From: Candidatus Nanohaloarchaea archaeon
GTDB lineage: Archaea > EX4484-52 > GLR71
Assembly (NCBI GenBank): GCA_013138765.1
Contig: WTCB01000066.1
Location: 1-35,658, forward strand
DNA length: 35,658 bases
Reading direction: 5' to 3'
Shown here one piece after another: positions 24,428 to 31,364 of the stretch. Position numbers and translations under genes: made by a program. Every line of letters begins with the position of its first letter. The stretch's first letter is position 1. The notes beneath the pieces are model-generated. The model saw nothing but the letters and a program-made list of their open reading frames with translations. It was not told where the DNA came from and made no database searches.

Positions 24428-25705
24428 TCAATCATCTATTTTTTTATCTGTTTTTTCATTTAATTTTTCATCTATATTGTCAGTGAGATTTTCAAGAAGA
24501 TTCTTTTCTGCAGCGTCAACATTGCCTTCTGCAAGCAGTTCGAATATGTGGTTGTAATCGAATGTTATCTTTTCTTTGTCTGCGTAGTCTTTCATTATTT
24601 TTAGGCCCATGCTGTCTATTGACATTGTGTTTTTTATGAGCTGTGCTACAAGTTCTTTGTTTTTTGTCTGTTTTTCGCTGTCAAGATTGTTTTTTAATGA
24701 AAGTATGAAATCTTTTTCGTAATTTTTTAATATGTCTGAAAAATCTATTCTGTGGTTGTTGCCTTCAATCTGTCCTATGACTTTTATCCGTACAAGCGGT
24801 CTTTTTTCAAATTTTTCTTTGTTTAATCCTGAGAGGTATTCAATTATTTTTTTCTTGATTGTCTTTATGTCTTCATTATTACATCTAATTTCATTGTATA
24901 TGACTTTTCTTTGAGATATTATGGGCAAAAATTCTGTCTCTTTTGTCTGTGTATCGTAAATAGTCACGCCTTTGTCTTTTCCTGCTTCGTTTTTTCTGAT
25001 CTGTGTGGTTATTGTGCTTCCGGGCAAGAGGAAAAGTGTTTCTTTATCTGGACCTATGCGGCATTGGTTTTTCCAGTGGATATGACCATTTATTATCAGG
25101 TCAAAACCTTTTGGTAACTCTTCAAGTTTAAGTCCTGGACTTTTTTCGTCTGTGTATACATATTCACCGACTGATTGGTGCATTAAAAATATGTTCGTGC
25201 ATTCTTGTTCTGGTTTCGGGTCAATCTTTTCAAATACGTCTTTTGCAAATGTTTCAGGGACTCCTGAAATGCCGGTTATTGCAACTGTTTCATTTCCTTT
25301 TTTGTATATTGCAGTTTCGCCGTGGAGGTTTATCAGGTATCCTGTTGAATCCATCAGTTCTACTGGATTGGTAACATCTTTACCCCGACGTTCATGTGTT
25401 CCTGCAATTGCTATCACTGGGATTCCTGTCTTGTTGAGTGGGTGAATTCTGTGTTTATTTTTTCCTTTTATCTCAATGAATTCAGTATCACATGATAGTT
25501 CTTTTGGTCTGAAAAATATGTTTAATGCTTTTGCTAAGACATCTTGTTTTGGTACTCGTGAATCGAATATGTCTCCTGGGACTAGGATCAGGTCGCAGTT
25601 TTCGGATAGTCTAAATGCGTCTATTGCATTGTCGTAACTATCATTCTCTATTTCTTTTCCTGTGCCGAAACCAAAATGTGTGTCTGAGAATATAGCAATT
25701 TTTAT
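24428..25705 (-). CDS. mre11: DNA repair nuclease Mre11, apparent AUA start
   Basis: About 425 aa. Metallophosphatase motifs in order: KIAIFSDTHFG (D8, H10), VPGDIFDS (GD), IAGTHERRG (motif III, usually GNHD/E, here with T103 for Asn), FLMHQS, and IINGHIHW. The C-terminal half carries the capping and Rad50-binding helices. The first canonical start codon in frame is a GTG at 25417, which would remove the first two metal motifs. The reading frame continues upstream through perfect Mre11 sequence to ATA at 25703-25705, exactly where Mre11 proteins have their initiator Met (xKIAxxSDTH). An AGGTGA ribosome binding site lies 4-5 nt before this ATA, and an in-frame TAA ten codons further up closes the frame. 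Non-canonical initiation or a point change in ATG is inferred. Confidence 0.9.
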   Translation of the reverse strand: MKIAIFSDTHFGFGTGKEIENDSYDNAIDAFRLSENCDLILVPGDIFDSRVPKQDVLAKALNIFFRPKELSCDTEFIEIKGKNKHRIHPLNKTGIPVIAIAGTHERRGKDVTNPVELMDSTGYLINLHGETAIYKKGNETVAITGISGVPETFAKDVFEKIDPKPEQECTNIFLMHQSVGEYVYTDEKSPGLKLEELPKGFDLIINGHIHWKNQCRIGPDKETLFLLPGSTITTQIRKNEAGKDKGVTIYDTQTKETEFLPIISQRKVIYNEIRCNNEDIKTIKKKIIEYLSGLNKEKFEKRPLVRIKVIGQIEGNNHRIDFSDILKNYEKDFILSLKNNLDSEKQTKNKELVAQLIKNTMSIDSMGLKIMKDYADKEKITFDYNHIFELLAEGNVDAAEKNLLENLTDNIDEKLNEKTDKKIDD

Positions 25706-25709
25706 GTTA

Positions 25710-25714
25710 TCACC
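25710..25714 (-). promoter_or_regulatory. Ribosome binding site for mre11
   Basis: GGTGA on the minus strand, four bases before the ATA codon. Its spacing matches the trxA site (GGTGA, five bases, ATG), which supports initiation at the ATA and not at the internal GTG about 96 codons later. Confidence 0.6.
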
Positions 25715-25751
25715 TGTATGAATAATTATTTTTTAAAATTTAAAAGTTTAT

Positions 25752-26261
25752 TTAATCTTTGTTATTTTTTTGTTTATGATATTCTTTTAAGAATTTAATC
25801 TCTTTTTTTAGTTCTTCAGTTATCCTTTGGTCGTCATCATTTTCTTTTATTGCAGTTTTAAGATCTTTGATTGTCTTTTTTATATCAAGACCTTTATTTT
25901 TTTTGATCTTGAATATGTTCCGTTTTATTTCTTTCAGTTTTTTTTGTGTCTTCATCTCTTCGATCTTTTTGTGTTCGTTGCCTCTTTTTATGTCATTGTA
26001 GTCTTTTGTTTTCTGTTCAAAGGCTACCTTTGCGCCAAGGTAGAATAGATGTTGTGCAATCTCTTCTTTTGTCATCTTGTCTATGTCTTCTTTTGCTTTG
26101 TATGAGTCCCAGATGGTATAGAATGCGTCTTTTTGTATCTTTTTTGCAAGAAGGTTGCTTCGTTCTGTTGTCTTTTTGATTTTTGTCTGGATTGTTTTTG
26201 TTATCAGTCTTGTTTCTTTTTCATTTTCTTCATTGGTTTTATCTTTTTTTTCAGGTAGCAT
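25752..26261 (-). CDS. Lys/Glu-rich coiled-coil protein of unknown function
   Basis: A 169-aa, extremely charged protein, almost entirely helical and probably coiled coil in both halves, with a short less-charged centre (AFYTIWDSYKAKEDIDKMTK, then EEIAQHLFYLGAKVAFEQ). No catalytic motif, membrane segment or known family. It lies between rnhC and mre11 with gaps of about 45 bp on each side, so it is a member of the same operon. A structural or partner role in the Mre11-Rad50 complex is a guess from context. Confidence 0.65.
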   Translation of the reverse strand: MLPEKKDKTNEENEKETRLITKTIQTKIKKTTERSNLLAKKIQKDAFYTIWDSYKAKEDIDKMTKEEIAQHLFYLGAKVAFEQKTKDYNDIKRGNEHKKIEEMKTQKKLKEIKRNIFKIKKNKGLDIKKTIKDLKTAIKENDDDQRITEELKKEIKFLKEYHKQKNNKD

Positions 26262-26305
26262 AAGTATTGTTTTAATTTTTTGTTTTTAAATTATTTTTGG
26301 AACAA

Positions 26306-27151
26306 TCAGTTATCAAATACTTTTTTTACATTTCTGAAATTCATCTTTACGAACAGTTTTGGGTCAAGATCTTTTTCTTTTAATTCTTTGAGTGCGCTTT
26401 TGACATGGGTGCTGCCTTTCGGAACTTTGAAGCCTGCCTGTTCTGATAACCTGTCAATCTGCTTTAGGCCAGCATCTCTTGCAAGGATTGATGCTGCTGC
26501 GACTTCTGTGTAATTTGATTCCGCTTTTGTTTCCGTCTTTGCGTTTTTTAGATTGATTCTTGCTCCGGGGTACTGGTCAATCATTATCAGGTCTGCATCG
26601 CCTAAATTTTTTATTGCTCTTGTGTGCATTGCGTTCAGAAGTGTTGTGGTAGTGCCTATGTGCTGGTTGTATGTTTCAGGGGTCTTTTCATAGGTGCAGT
26701 AATTATCTTTTCCAAGAATGTCTTTGATCTTTATTGCAAGTTTGATTATGTCTTTATCTGTAATTGTCTTTGAGTCTTTTACGCCTATGTCTTCAAGTCT
26801 TTTTCGTGTGTCTTTATCTGCTTTGACGGCTGTAACGACCATTCCACCGAATGTGTCGCCCTTGAGTGTCTCATCAGAACCTATTATTGTCTTTGTGTTT
26901 TTAGTATCTTCTTTTTTTGGGTCTTTATCTTTTATTTTTCCGCCTATGAATTTTGCTATGAATTGTGCATATTTTTCTTTGCCCTGGATCACTGTCTTTC
27001 CTGAGGTGTATTGGATTATAAGGACATCTTCATTTTTTAGGCGTCTTCTTTCGTACAGGTTTGTGATAGGGGTTGTCTTGAATTCCCCTTCAAGCAGTTT
27101 TTCTATCTTTTTTTCGTCTACGCCTGTCAAGGAAATCCATACATCTGTCAT
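26306..27151 (-). CDS. rnhC: Ribonuclease HIII
   Basis: A 281-aa protein that fits RNase HIII, which cleaves RNA in RNA:DNA hybrids, better than RNase HII. It has an N-terminal TBP-like substrate-binding domain (residues 1-80, with the block YTSGKTVIQGKEKYAQFI), then a catalytic RNase H fold starting GSDETLKGDTFGGM (D93, E94), followed by KDSKTITDKDI, MIDQYPGA and AAASILARDAG. The usual GSDExGxGDxFGP signature is altered (TLK in place of VGT, G for P), but the acidic residues are kept. RNase HIII is common in Firmicutes and rare in archaea, where RNase HII is standard. It lies between trxA and the coiled-coil gene in the mre11-rad50 run. Confidence 0.85.
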   Translation of the reverse strand: MTDVWISLTGVDEKKIEKLLEGEFKTTPITNLYERRRLKNEDVLIIQYTSGKTVIQGKEKYAQFIAKFIGGKIKDKDPKKEDTKNTKTIIGSDETLKGDTFGGMVVTAVKADKDTRKRLEDIGVKDSKTITDKDIIKLAIKIKDILGKDNYCTYEKTPETYNQHIGTTTTLLNAMHTRAIKNLGDADLIMIDQYPGARINLKNAKTETKAESNYTEVAAASILARDAGLKQIDRLSEQAGFKVPKGSTHVKSALKELKEKDLDPKLFVKMNFRNVKKVFDN

Positions 27152-27194
27152 TGTTTATTTCGCATCCTGTCTATTATTTTTGTCTTTTTTAGAT

Positions 27195-27524
27195 TCATAA
27201 TGAGGTTATTATTTCATCAATTTTTTCTCTTAAAAGACTTTCAGGTAATGCACCCACAATTCTCCCGACTTCAATTCCTCTGTTGAATACAATCATTGAT
27301 GGGATCCCTTGCACTGAAAATTTTGCGGAGATATCTTGGTTCTCGTCAACGTTAAGTTTTCCAAATGTCATTTTATCTTCATATTCGCCTGATAGTTTTT
27401 CAAATGTCGGTCCTAAAATTTTACATGGACCGCACCATTCAGCCCAGAAGTCTATTATGACCGGTTTTTCGTTTTTTATGACGTCGTCTTCGAAATTGTC
27501 TTTGTTTATTTTTATTAATGCCAT
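27195..27524 (-). CDS. trxA: Thioredoxin
   Basis: A 109-aa thioredoxin, normal length, with the active site WCGPC (C31, C34), the preceding strand PVIIDFWAEW, the cis-Pro region VQGIPSMIVF and the C-terminal strand GRIVGALPE. It reduces protein disulphides using electrons from the adjacent thioredoxin reductase. The start at 27524 is set by an AGGTGA site five bases upstream; an in-frame GTG at 27533 overlaps that site and is rejected. The gap to trxB is 34 bp and to rnhC 43 bp. Confidence 0.96.
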   Translation of the reverse strand: MALIKINKDNFEDDVIKNEKPVIIDFWAEWCGPCKILGPTFEKLSGEYEDKMTFGKLNVDENQDISAKFSVQGIPSMIVFNRGIEVGRIVGALPESLLREKIDEIITSL

Positions 27525-27558
27525 ATATTTCACCTTTTAATTTATTTTTTAATATGAT

Positions 27559-28485
27559 TTATGAATTTTCTTTTAGGAACTTGAATGCGGAATCGGCGGC
27601 AATTGATCCTTCTGATGCTGCGGTTATTATTTGCCTGAAATAGTTTGAATTGGTCGTTATGTCGCCAGCTGCAAATATGCCGGGTATGTCTGTTTTTTGT
27701 GCAGGGTCTACGTCTATGTATCCTTTTTCGTCAAGATTGATCCCTAATTCTTTTGCAAGGACTGTTGTCGGTGTTGAACCTACTTCAATGAATACACCAT
27801 CTAGTTTGAGCTTTTTCTCTTGACCTGTCTTTAGATTTTTTGTATTTAATGCTGTGACTGTGATCTCTCCGGATATGCCTGTCGGTACTGTGTCGAGTAT
27901 CAGTTCAATATTTTTTGATTCTTTTATCTTCTTTAGTTTTATTGGCTCGCCTCTGAATTCTTGTCGTCTGTGGATCAGGTATATCTTTTTTGCTATTCCT
28001 TCAAGATATAAGGTTGCTGAAAGTGCTGCATCACCACCACCTATGACTGCTATTGTCTTTTCTCGGAAGAATGCACCGTCACAGGTTGCGCAATAGGAGA
28101 CACCTTTACCTAAGTATTCGGTTTCTCCTTTGATGTTCAGTTTTTTTATTGTTGTTCCGAGTGCAAGGATGATTGTCTTTGTCTCGTATTCATTGTCACC
28201 TGTGTTGATCTTGAATGTCTGTGTCTTTTTATCTTTTTCAAATTTTTGCGCTCTTGTGTAAATTATTTCAACACCTTGTGTTTTTGCATGCTCCTCAAAT
28301 TTTTGCATAAGTTCAAAGCCTGATATTGATGGGAAACCTGGGTAATTTTCAATGAGATGTGCGTCTGCCGCCTGACCACCTAATTTTTCGCCTATGACCA
28401 TTGTCTTTAAGTCTGAGCGGGCAGCAAAGATTGCAGCAGATAGACCTGCCGGGCCGTTTCCGATAATTATTGTGTCATATATCAT
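27559..28485 (-). CDS. trxB: Thioredoxin reductase
   Basis: A 308-aa flavoprotein that transfers electrons to thioredoxin. FAD-binding GNGPAG lies at residues 9-14, the redox-active CATC at C132/C135, the pyridine-nucleotide site at GGGDAALS, and HRRQEFRGE, whose Arg pair favours NADPH. The C-terminal FAD motif is GIFAAGDITT. The frame is open to 28545, but the 28485 ATG gives the usual N-terminus (MIYDTIIIGNGPAG), and the longer form would run into the promoter of the divergent regulator. It begins a six-gene minus-strand run ending with rad50. Confidence 0.95.
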   Translation of the reverse strand: MIYDTIIIGNGPAGLSAAIFAARSDLKTMVIGEKLGGQAADAHLIENYPGFPSISGFELMQKFEEHAKTQGVEIIYTRAQKFEKDKKTQTFKINTGDNEYETKTIILALGTTIKKLNIKGETEYLGKGVSYCATCDGAFFREKTIAVIGGGDAALSATLYLEGIAKKIYLIHRRQEFRGEPIKLKKIKESKNIELILDTVPTGISGEITVTALNTKNLKTGQEKKLKLDGVFIEVGSTPTTVLAKELGINLDEKGYIDVDPAQKTDIPGIFAAGDITTNSNYFRQIITAASEGSIAADSAFKFLKENS

Positions 28486-28540
28486 CTTATCCAACTTCTT
28501 TTGTTTATTTTTGTGTTTGTGTAAGTTTAAGTATATTTCT

Positions 28541-28565
28541 TGCATAAACTATATAAATGTTTGCA
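28541..28565. promoter_or_regulatory. Palindromic operator-like site around the TATA box of the HTH gene
   Basis: CTATATAAAT (28549-28558) is a TATA box ending 21 nt before the ATG at 28580, so the regulator mRNA is leaderless. It is flanked by TGCATAAAC and GTTTGCA, an inverted repeat with one extra base; TTGCATA also occurs as a direct repeat (28540-28546, 28561-28567). A protein bound here would block TBP and could also act on the divergent trxB promoter. Confidence 0.5.
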
Positions 28566-28579
28566 TACTATCATTATCT

Positions 28580-28948
28580 ATGGAAAACTTAAATGTTTTT
28601 GATGCAAAGACTTGCGATATTCCTGAAATACGTGAATTGCTGTCAATGTTCTATCGTATTTCAGTTTCTGATATTGATGTATTTTTTTCTGTCTGTGGGC
28701 TGTCTGGTGCCCGTGTTGAGGCGATATCAGACTCTATGGGTAAAGATAAGTCAACTGTGCAGAGATGTTTAAACAGGCTTTATTCGTCAGGTCTTATCAA
28801 GAGGGAAAGCAAGTGCTGTATAAAAGGCAAGAAAGGCCGGTATTTTATTTATTTCGCTGTCTCTAATGCGGAATTGAAAGAGATGTTGTTACTGCACGTG
28901 AATAATTGGCATTCGTTGCGTTTTGCAGTTATTGATTCTTTGAGATGA
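28580..28948 (+). CDS. Winged-helix transcriptional regulator (TrmB/ArsR-like)
   Basis: A 122-aa protein. A winged helix-turn-helix lies at residues about 30-95: FSVCGLSGARVEAISDSM, recognition helix DKSTVQRCLNRLYSSGLIKR, then a basic Cys-containing wing (CCIKGKKGRYFIYF). A short dimerisation-type helix follows. It contains several Cys residues (C12, C37 and the wing CC), so redox or metal sensing is conceivable. It is divergent from trxB-trxA, with a palindrome over its own TATA box, so autoregulation and control of the thioredoxin operon are inferred. The start at 28580 is fixed by the TATA spacing; the frame is open further upstream into trxB. Confidence 0.8.
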   Translation: MENLNVFDAKTCDIPEIRELLSMFYRISVSDIDVFFSVCGLSGARVEAISDSMGKDKSTVQRCLNRLYSSGLIKRESKCCIKGKKGRYFIYFAVSNAELKEMLLLHVNNWHSLRFAVIDSLR

Positions 28949-28962
28949 GAGTTTTAAAGACA

Positions 28963-28983
28963 TATAAAGTTTTAGACTTTATA
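28963..28983. terminator. Hairpin after the HTH gene
   Basis: A perfect 8-bp inverted repeat, TATAAAGT-TTTAG-ACTTTATA, 14 bp past the regulator's stop. It is followed by a T-rich run some 20 nt later. It could end transcription, or its TATA-like arms could be promoter elements for the gene at 29 kb. Confidence 0.35.
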
Positions 28984-29042
28984 ATTAGTATTGTCTTTTG
29001 TTTTTTTAGATTTAATTTGAATTATATTGGGAAATGATTTTG

Positions 29043-29831
29043 ATGAGTGGAAATGGTGATAATGTTACTGTATATGCGGGGGTAGATGATTATTGTACTT
29101 CTGTGGAGCGAATAAAGGGTTTAGATGATTTTTCTCAAACTGGGCCTGTTAAAGATATAAAATTAATAAATCTTGATTTTATACCCAATGAATCTAATAT
29201 TAATGGGGTTTCTGGTTTAGATAAATATGGAGATATTCAACTTGCAGATGCTATTTTTGATGGTTCTTGTGAGCTTTTGAAAGAAGAATATGGTGTTGAT
29301 CCGTCTGTATTCATTGATTCAAATAATCCCAAATTATGGTCTACTATCGATGATTTTGAAAAAACAATTATAAGTACAATAGATTCTTTAACAAGTGTTT
29401 ATGGATCTTATACTCCTGAAAATGCATTTTTATTTATGTGTGATATTGCTGAGACTTTGAATAATATTGTAAAAGAAAAGCATTTAAATGATTTTTCACA
29501 ATTAAAGTCAAAATCTGATATTTCTTTAATACCTACTTTTATGGTATATGGTGTTTCGAAATTAGATGATGTTCAAGGAAATAAACTTGCAGATAATATT
29601 ATTGAGAGCTCCTGTGAACTTTTGAAAACCTCATATGGTGTTGATTTATCTTTATTAATTGATTCAAATAATCCCGAATTATGGTTTAATCTTGAGGAGC
29701 TTGAACAATCTATTGGGGATGCAATAAATGGATTAATAAGTGTTCATGGACCTTATACATCTGAAAATGCTTTTATGTTTATCTATGATATCTCTAGTAA
29801 TTTAAACAAAATGGCAAAACAAAATGTTTAA
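29043..29831 (+). CDS. Unrecognised protein built of two tandem copies of one domain
   Basis: About 262 aa. The two halves (residues about 29-143 and 150-258) are clearly homologous: DDFSQ/NDFSQ, LADAIFDGSCELLK against LADNIIESSCELLK, YGVDPSVFIDSNNPKLW against YGVDLSLLIDSNNPELW, and SVYGSYTPENAFLFMCDI against SVHGPYTSENAFMFIYDI. Each unit of roughly 110 residues is mainly helical with an invariant IDSNNPxLW loop. No known domain was recognised, and there is no signal or membrane segment. It is AT-rich, monocistronic, with a weak ribosome binding site; an ATG nine bases upstream (29034) is an alternative start. Confidence 0.6.
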   Translation: MSGNGDNVTVYAGVDDYCTSVERIKGLDDFSQTGPVKDIKLINLDFIPNESNINGVSGLDKYGDIQLADAIFDGSCELLKEEYGVDPSVFIDSNNPKLWSTIDDFEKTIISTIDSLTSVYGSYTPENAFLFMCDIAETLNNIVKEKHLNDFSQLKSKSDISLIPTFMVYGVSKLDDVQGNKLADNIIESSCELLKTSYGVDLSLLIDSNNPELWFNLEELEQSIGDAINGLISVHGPYTSENAFMFIYDISSNLNKMAKQNV

Positions 29832-29839
29832 TGCAGTAA

Positions 29840-29854
29840 TATCTTTAAAAGATA
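29840..29854. terminator. Palindrome after the two-domain gene
   Basis: TATCTTT-A-AAAGATA, a perfect 7-bp inverted repeat 9 bp past the stop and followed by T-rich DNA; a plausible transcription end. The rest of the gap to 30027 is AT-rich with a TATA-like TTTATAAAG near 29947. Confidence 0.3.
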
Positions 29855-30027
29855 AATAAATCAATTATTTTTCTATTTTTATTTTATTTTTTATATCATT
29901 TTTTGGCGTATGGTGTCATTATTTATTTCTTGTTTAAAGCAAAGTATTTATAAAGTTAATATGTCTTATATCTTTTTACTTATTTTTTATTTACTGGAAG
30001 TTATAACAATTTATAGGTGTTTGATTA

Positions 30028-30987
30028 GTGGTGTCTGTGTTTGAATGTGATAGTGGGGCTGTAGATCCTGATACTGTTAGTAAGGATAATTTTCAAAAAA
30101 AGGTATTAGCAAACGCAATAGCTTATAAACAAATGATTGATGAACAAAAATCAAGTGATGGAACGAAAGAAGCACTTGAAGAACCAGATACGCCTGAGAC
30201 ATTTATTTCTAATATATATGATATTTTTACTAGTATAACATATAATAAATATATTGAAAAAATATATTCAGATAAACTTGATTACCCTAGCATCAAAAAA
30301 GATTTTAATATTTCTATGGGTGAATTCAAAGCACTTGTATCAAAGAATATATATGACTTAATTAAAGAAACAGGAGATATAAAGCCTATGTCCGAGCTTG
30401 TAGAGACATTTAGTCTTGCAAGAATGCTTAATCTTGCAATTAATGGGGATAAAAGAGTCTGTGAACATATTACTCCTAAAAATCTTAAATCCGATATGGG
30501 GGGTCATACAGATAAGAAACAACTTGATCTTTGTGCTTGTGCTATATATAGTAAGATGAGTGATGAAAAAAATATAGATTTAATATGGTATACAAATAAT
30601 TCAAGTCGCCCAAATACTATGGAGGATATGGGGGGTATTTTTAAAATTAAGAATGCTAAGGGTTCTAAAAATAATCTTCATGAAATATGTCCACATACTA
30701 AAGATCTTGATAGGGATGAATGTGAACAGTTAAGACCTAAACTTTGTGAATTATTTGATATGGATGTATGTTTAAAAGATGACTCTTATGAACCTATTGA
30801 CGATTATTTGCAACGTAAGTATGATGTCGTTATAGGTCAAGTTAAAGGCGATGCGGATTATTTAGATAAACAAATTAAAATTATTTCTGGATTAATTTAT
30901 GGTAAATATATAACGAATATAGTTATTAATAATGAAGGTCATTTCAGTTTAAAAAAAGAGGAACCAGAAATTCCTGGATATATTTGA
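30028..30987 (+). CDS. Unrecognised Cys/His-containing soluble protein
   Basis: About 319 aa, starting at GTG (30028; a second in-frame GTG follows at 30034). The N-terminal 130 residues are helical and acidic. The centre has a group of possible metal ligands or conserved positions: CEHITP, GHTDKKQLDLCACAIYSKM, HEICPHTKDLDRDECEQLRP, KLCELFDMDVCLKD. The C-terminus has an alpha/beta stretch (YDVVIGQVKGDADYLDKQIK, then SGLIYGKYITNIVINNEGHF). No family was recognised. It is AT-rich and monocistronic like its neighbour at 29 kb. Zinc binding is possible but the Cys/His spacing fits no finger I know. Confidence 0.55.
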   Translation: MVSVFECDSGAVDPDTVSKDNFQKKVLANAIAYKQMIDEQKSSDGTKEALEEPDTPETFISNIYDIFTSITYNKYIEKIYSDKLDYPSIKKDFNISMGEFKALVSKNIYDLIKETGDIKPMSELVETFSLARMLNLAINGDKRVCEHITPKNLKSDMGGHTDKKQLDLCACAIYSKMSDEKNIDLIWYTNNSSRPNTMEDMGGIFKIKNAKGSKNNLHEICPHTKDLDRDECEQLRPKLCELFDMDVCLKDDSYEPIDDYLQRKYDVVIGQVKGDADYLDKQIKIISGLIYGKYITNIVINNEGHFSLKKEEPEIPGYI

Positions 30988-31029
30988 TTATTCTAATTCT
31001 ATCAATTCTCATCATGTAACATTTTTAAA

Positions 31030-31052
31030 TAACAGATGACAAGTATCTGTTA
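31030..31052. promoter_or_regulatory. 8-bp palindromic operator candidate at the start of the Zn-finger/HTH gene
   Basis: TAACAGAT, seven bases, ATCTGTTA: perfect arms covering the segment between a TATA-like box (TTTTTAAAT, 31022-31030) and the ATG at 31052. Since the gene is probably leaderless, a repressor bound here would cover the transcription start. Autoregulation by the encoded HTH protein is inferred. Confidence 0.5.
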
Positions 31053-31303
31053 TGCGCATATGCAAATTCTGTGGAAAGTTTATTCTTACAAGCTATAATC
31101 AACACTTGGCTATTGCGCATCCGCGCGAGTGGAACAAGATCAAAAAAGAATGGGTCCAGCTCAAATCAGACGGCATGTCTGCGCAACAGATAGCCGATAA
31201 GTATGAAACCAATACGACTACGGTAAGTCGCGCCATAAAAGACAGCTATGGCGCATTCCATAAACTTCAGAGACAAAAGAATCCACCCATTGAGATTATG
31301 TGA
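31052..31303 (+). CDS. Small zinc-finger plus helix-turn-helix protein
   Basis: An 83-aa protein. The N-terminus holds a C2H2-like zinc-binding module: C4xxC7 (CKFC), then H18 and H23 (NQHLAIAHP). A helix-turn-helix of resolvase/sigma-4 type follows: LKSDGMSAQQIADKYETNTT with recognition helix TVSRAIKDSYG. The pairing suggests a DNA-binding regulator, perhaps with the finger stabilising the domain or binding a partner. It is GC-richer than the orphan genes on either side. It lies 61 bp before ksgA on the same strand, and its start codon overlaps a perfect palindrome that is a likely operator. Confidence 0.75.
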   Translation: MRICKFCGKFILTSYNQHLAIAHPREWNKIKKEWVQLKSDGMSAQQIADKYETNTTTVSRAIKDSYGAFHKLQRQKNPPIEIM

Positions 31304-31332
31304 TTAATTCTTTTGATATCATTATACAAAAC

Positions 31333-31341
31333 AATAAAAAG
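31333..31341 (+). promoter_or_regulatory. TATA box for ksgA
   Basis: AATAAAAAG ends 23 nt before the ATG at 31365, consistent with a leaderless transcript. Confidence 0.4.
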
Positions 31342-31364
31342 GTACACAGTACAAATTAATTCTT

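Noticed and set aside
25418-25705. mre11 as an N-terminally truncated gene starting at the internal GTG (25417)
   Set aside because: The missing 96 codons are present upstream in frame with perfect Mre11 motifs I and II and a ribosome binding site.
28486-28545. 20-residue N-terminal extension of thioredoxin reductase
   Set aside because: It reaches into the regulator's promoter, is Lys/His-rich and unlike the family; 28485 gives the standard start.
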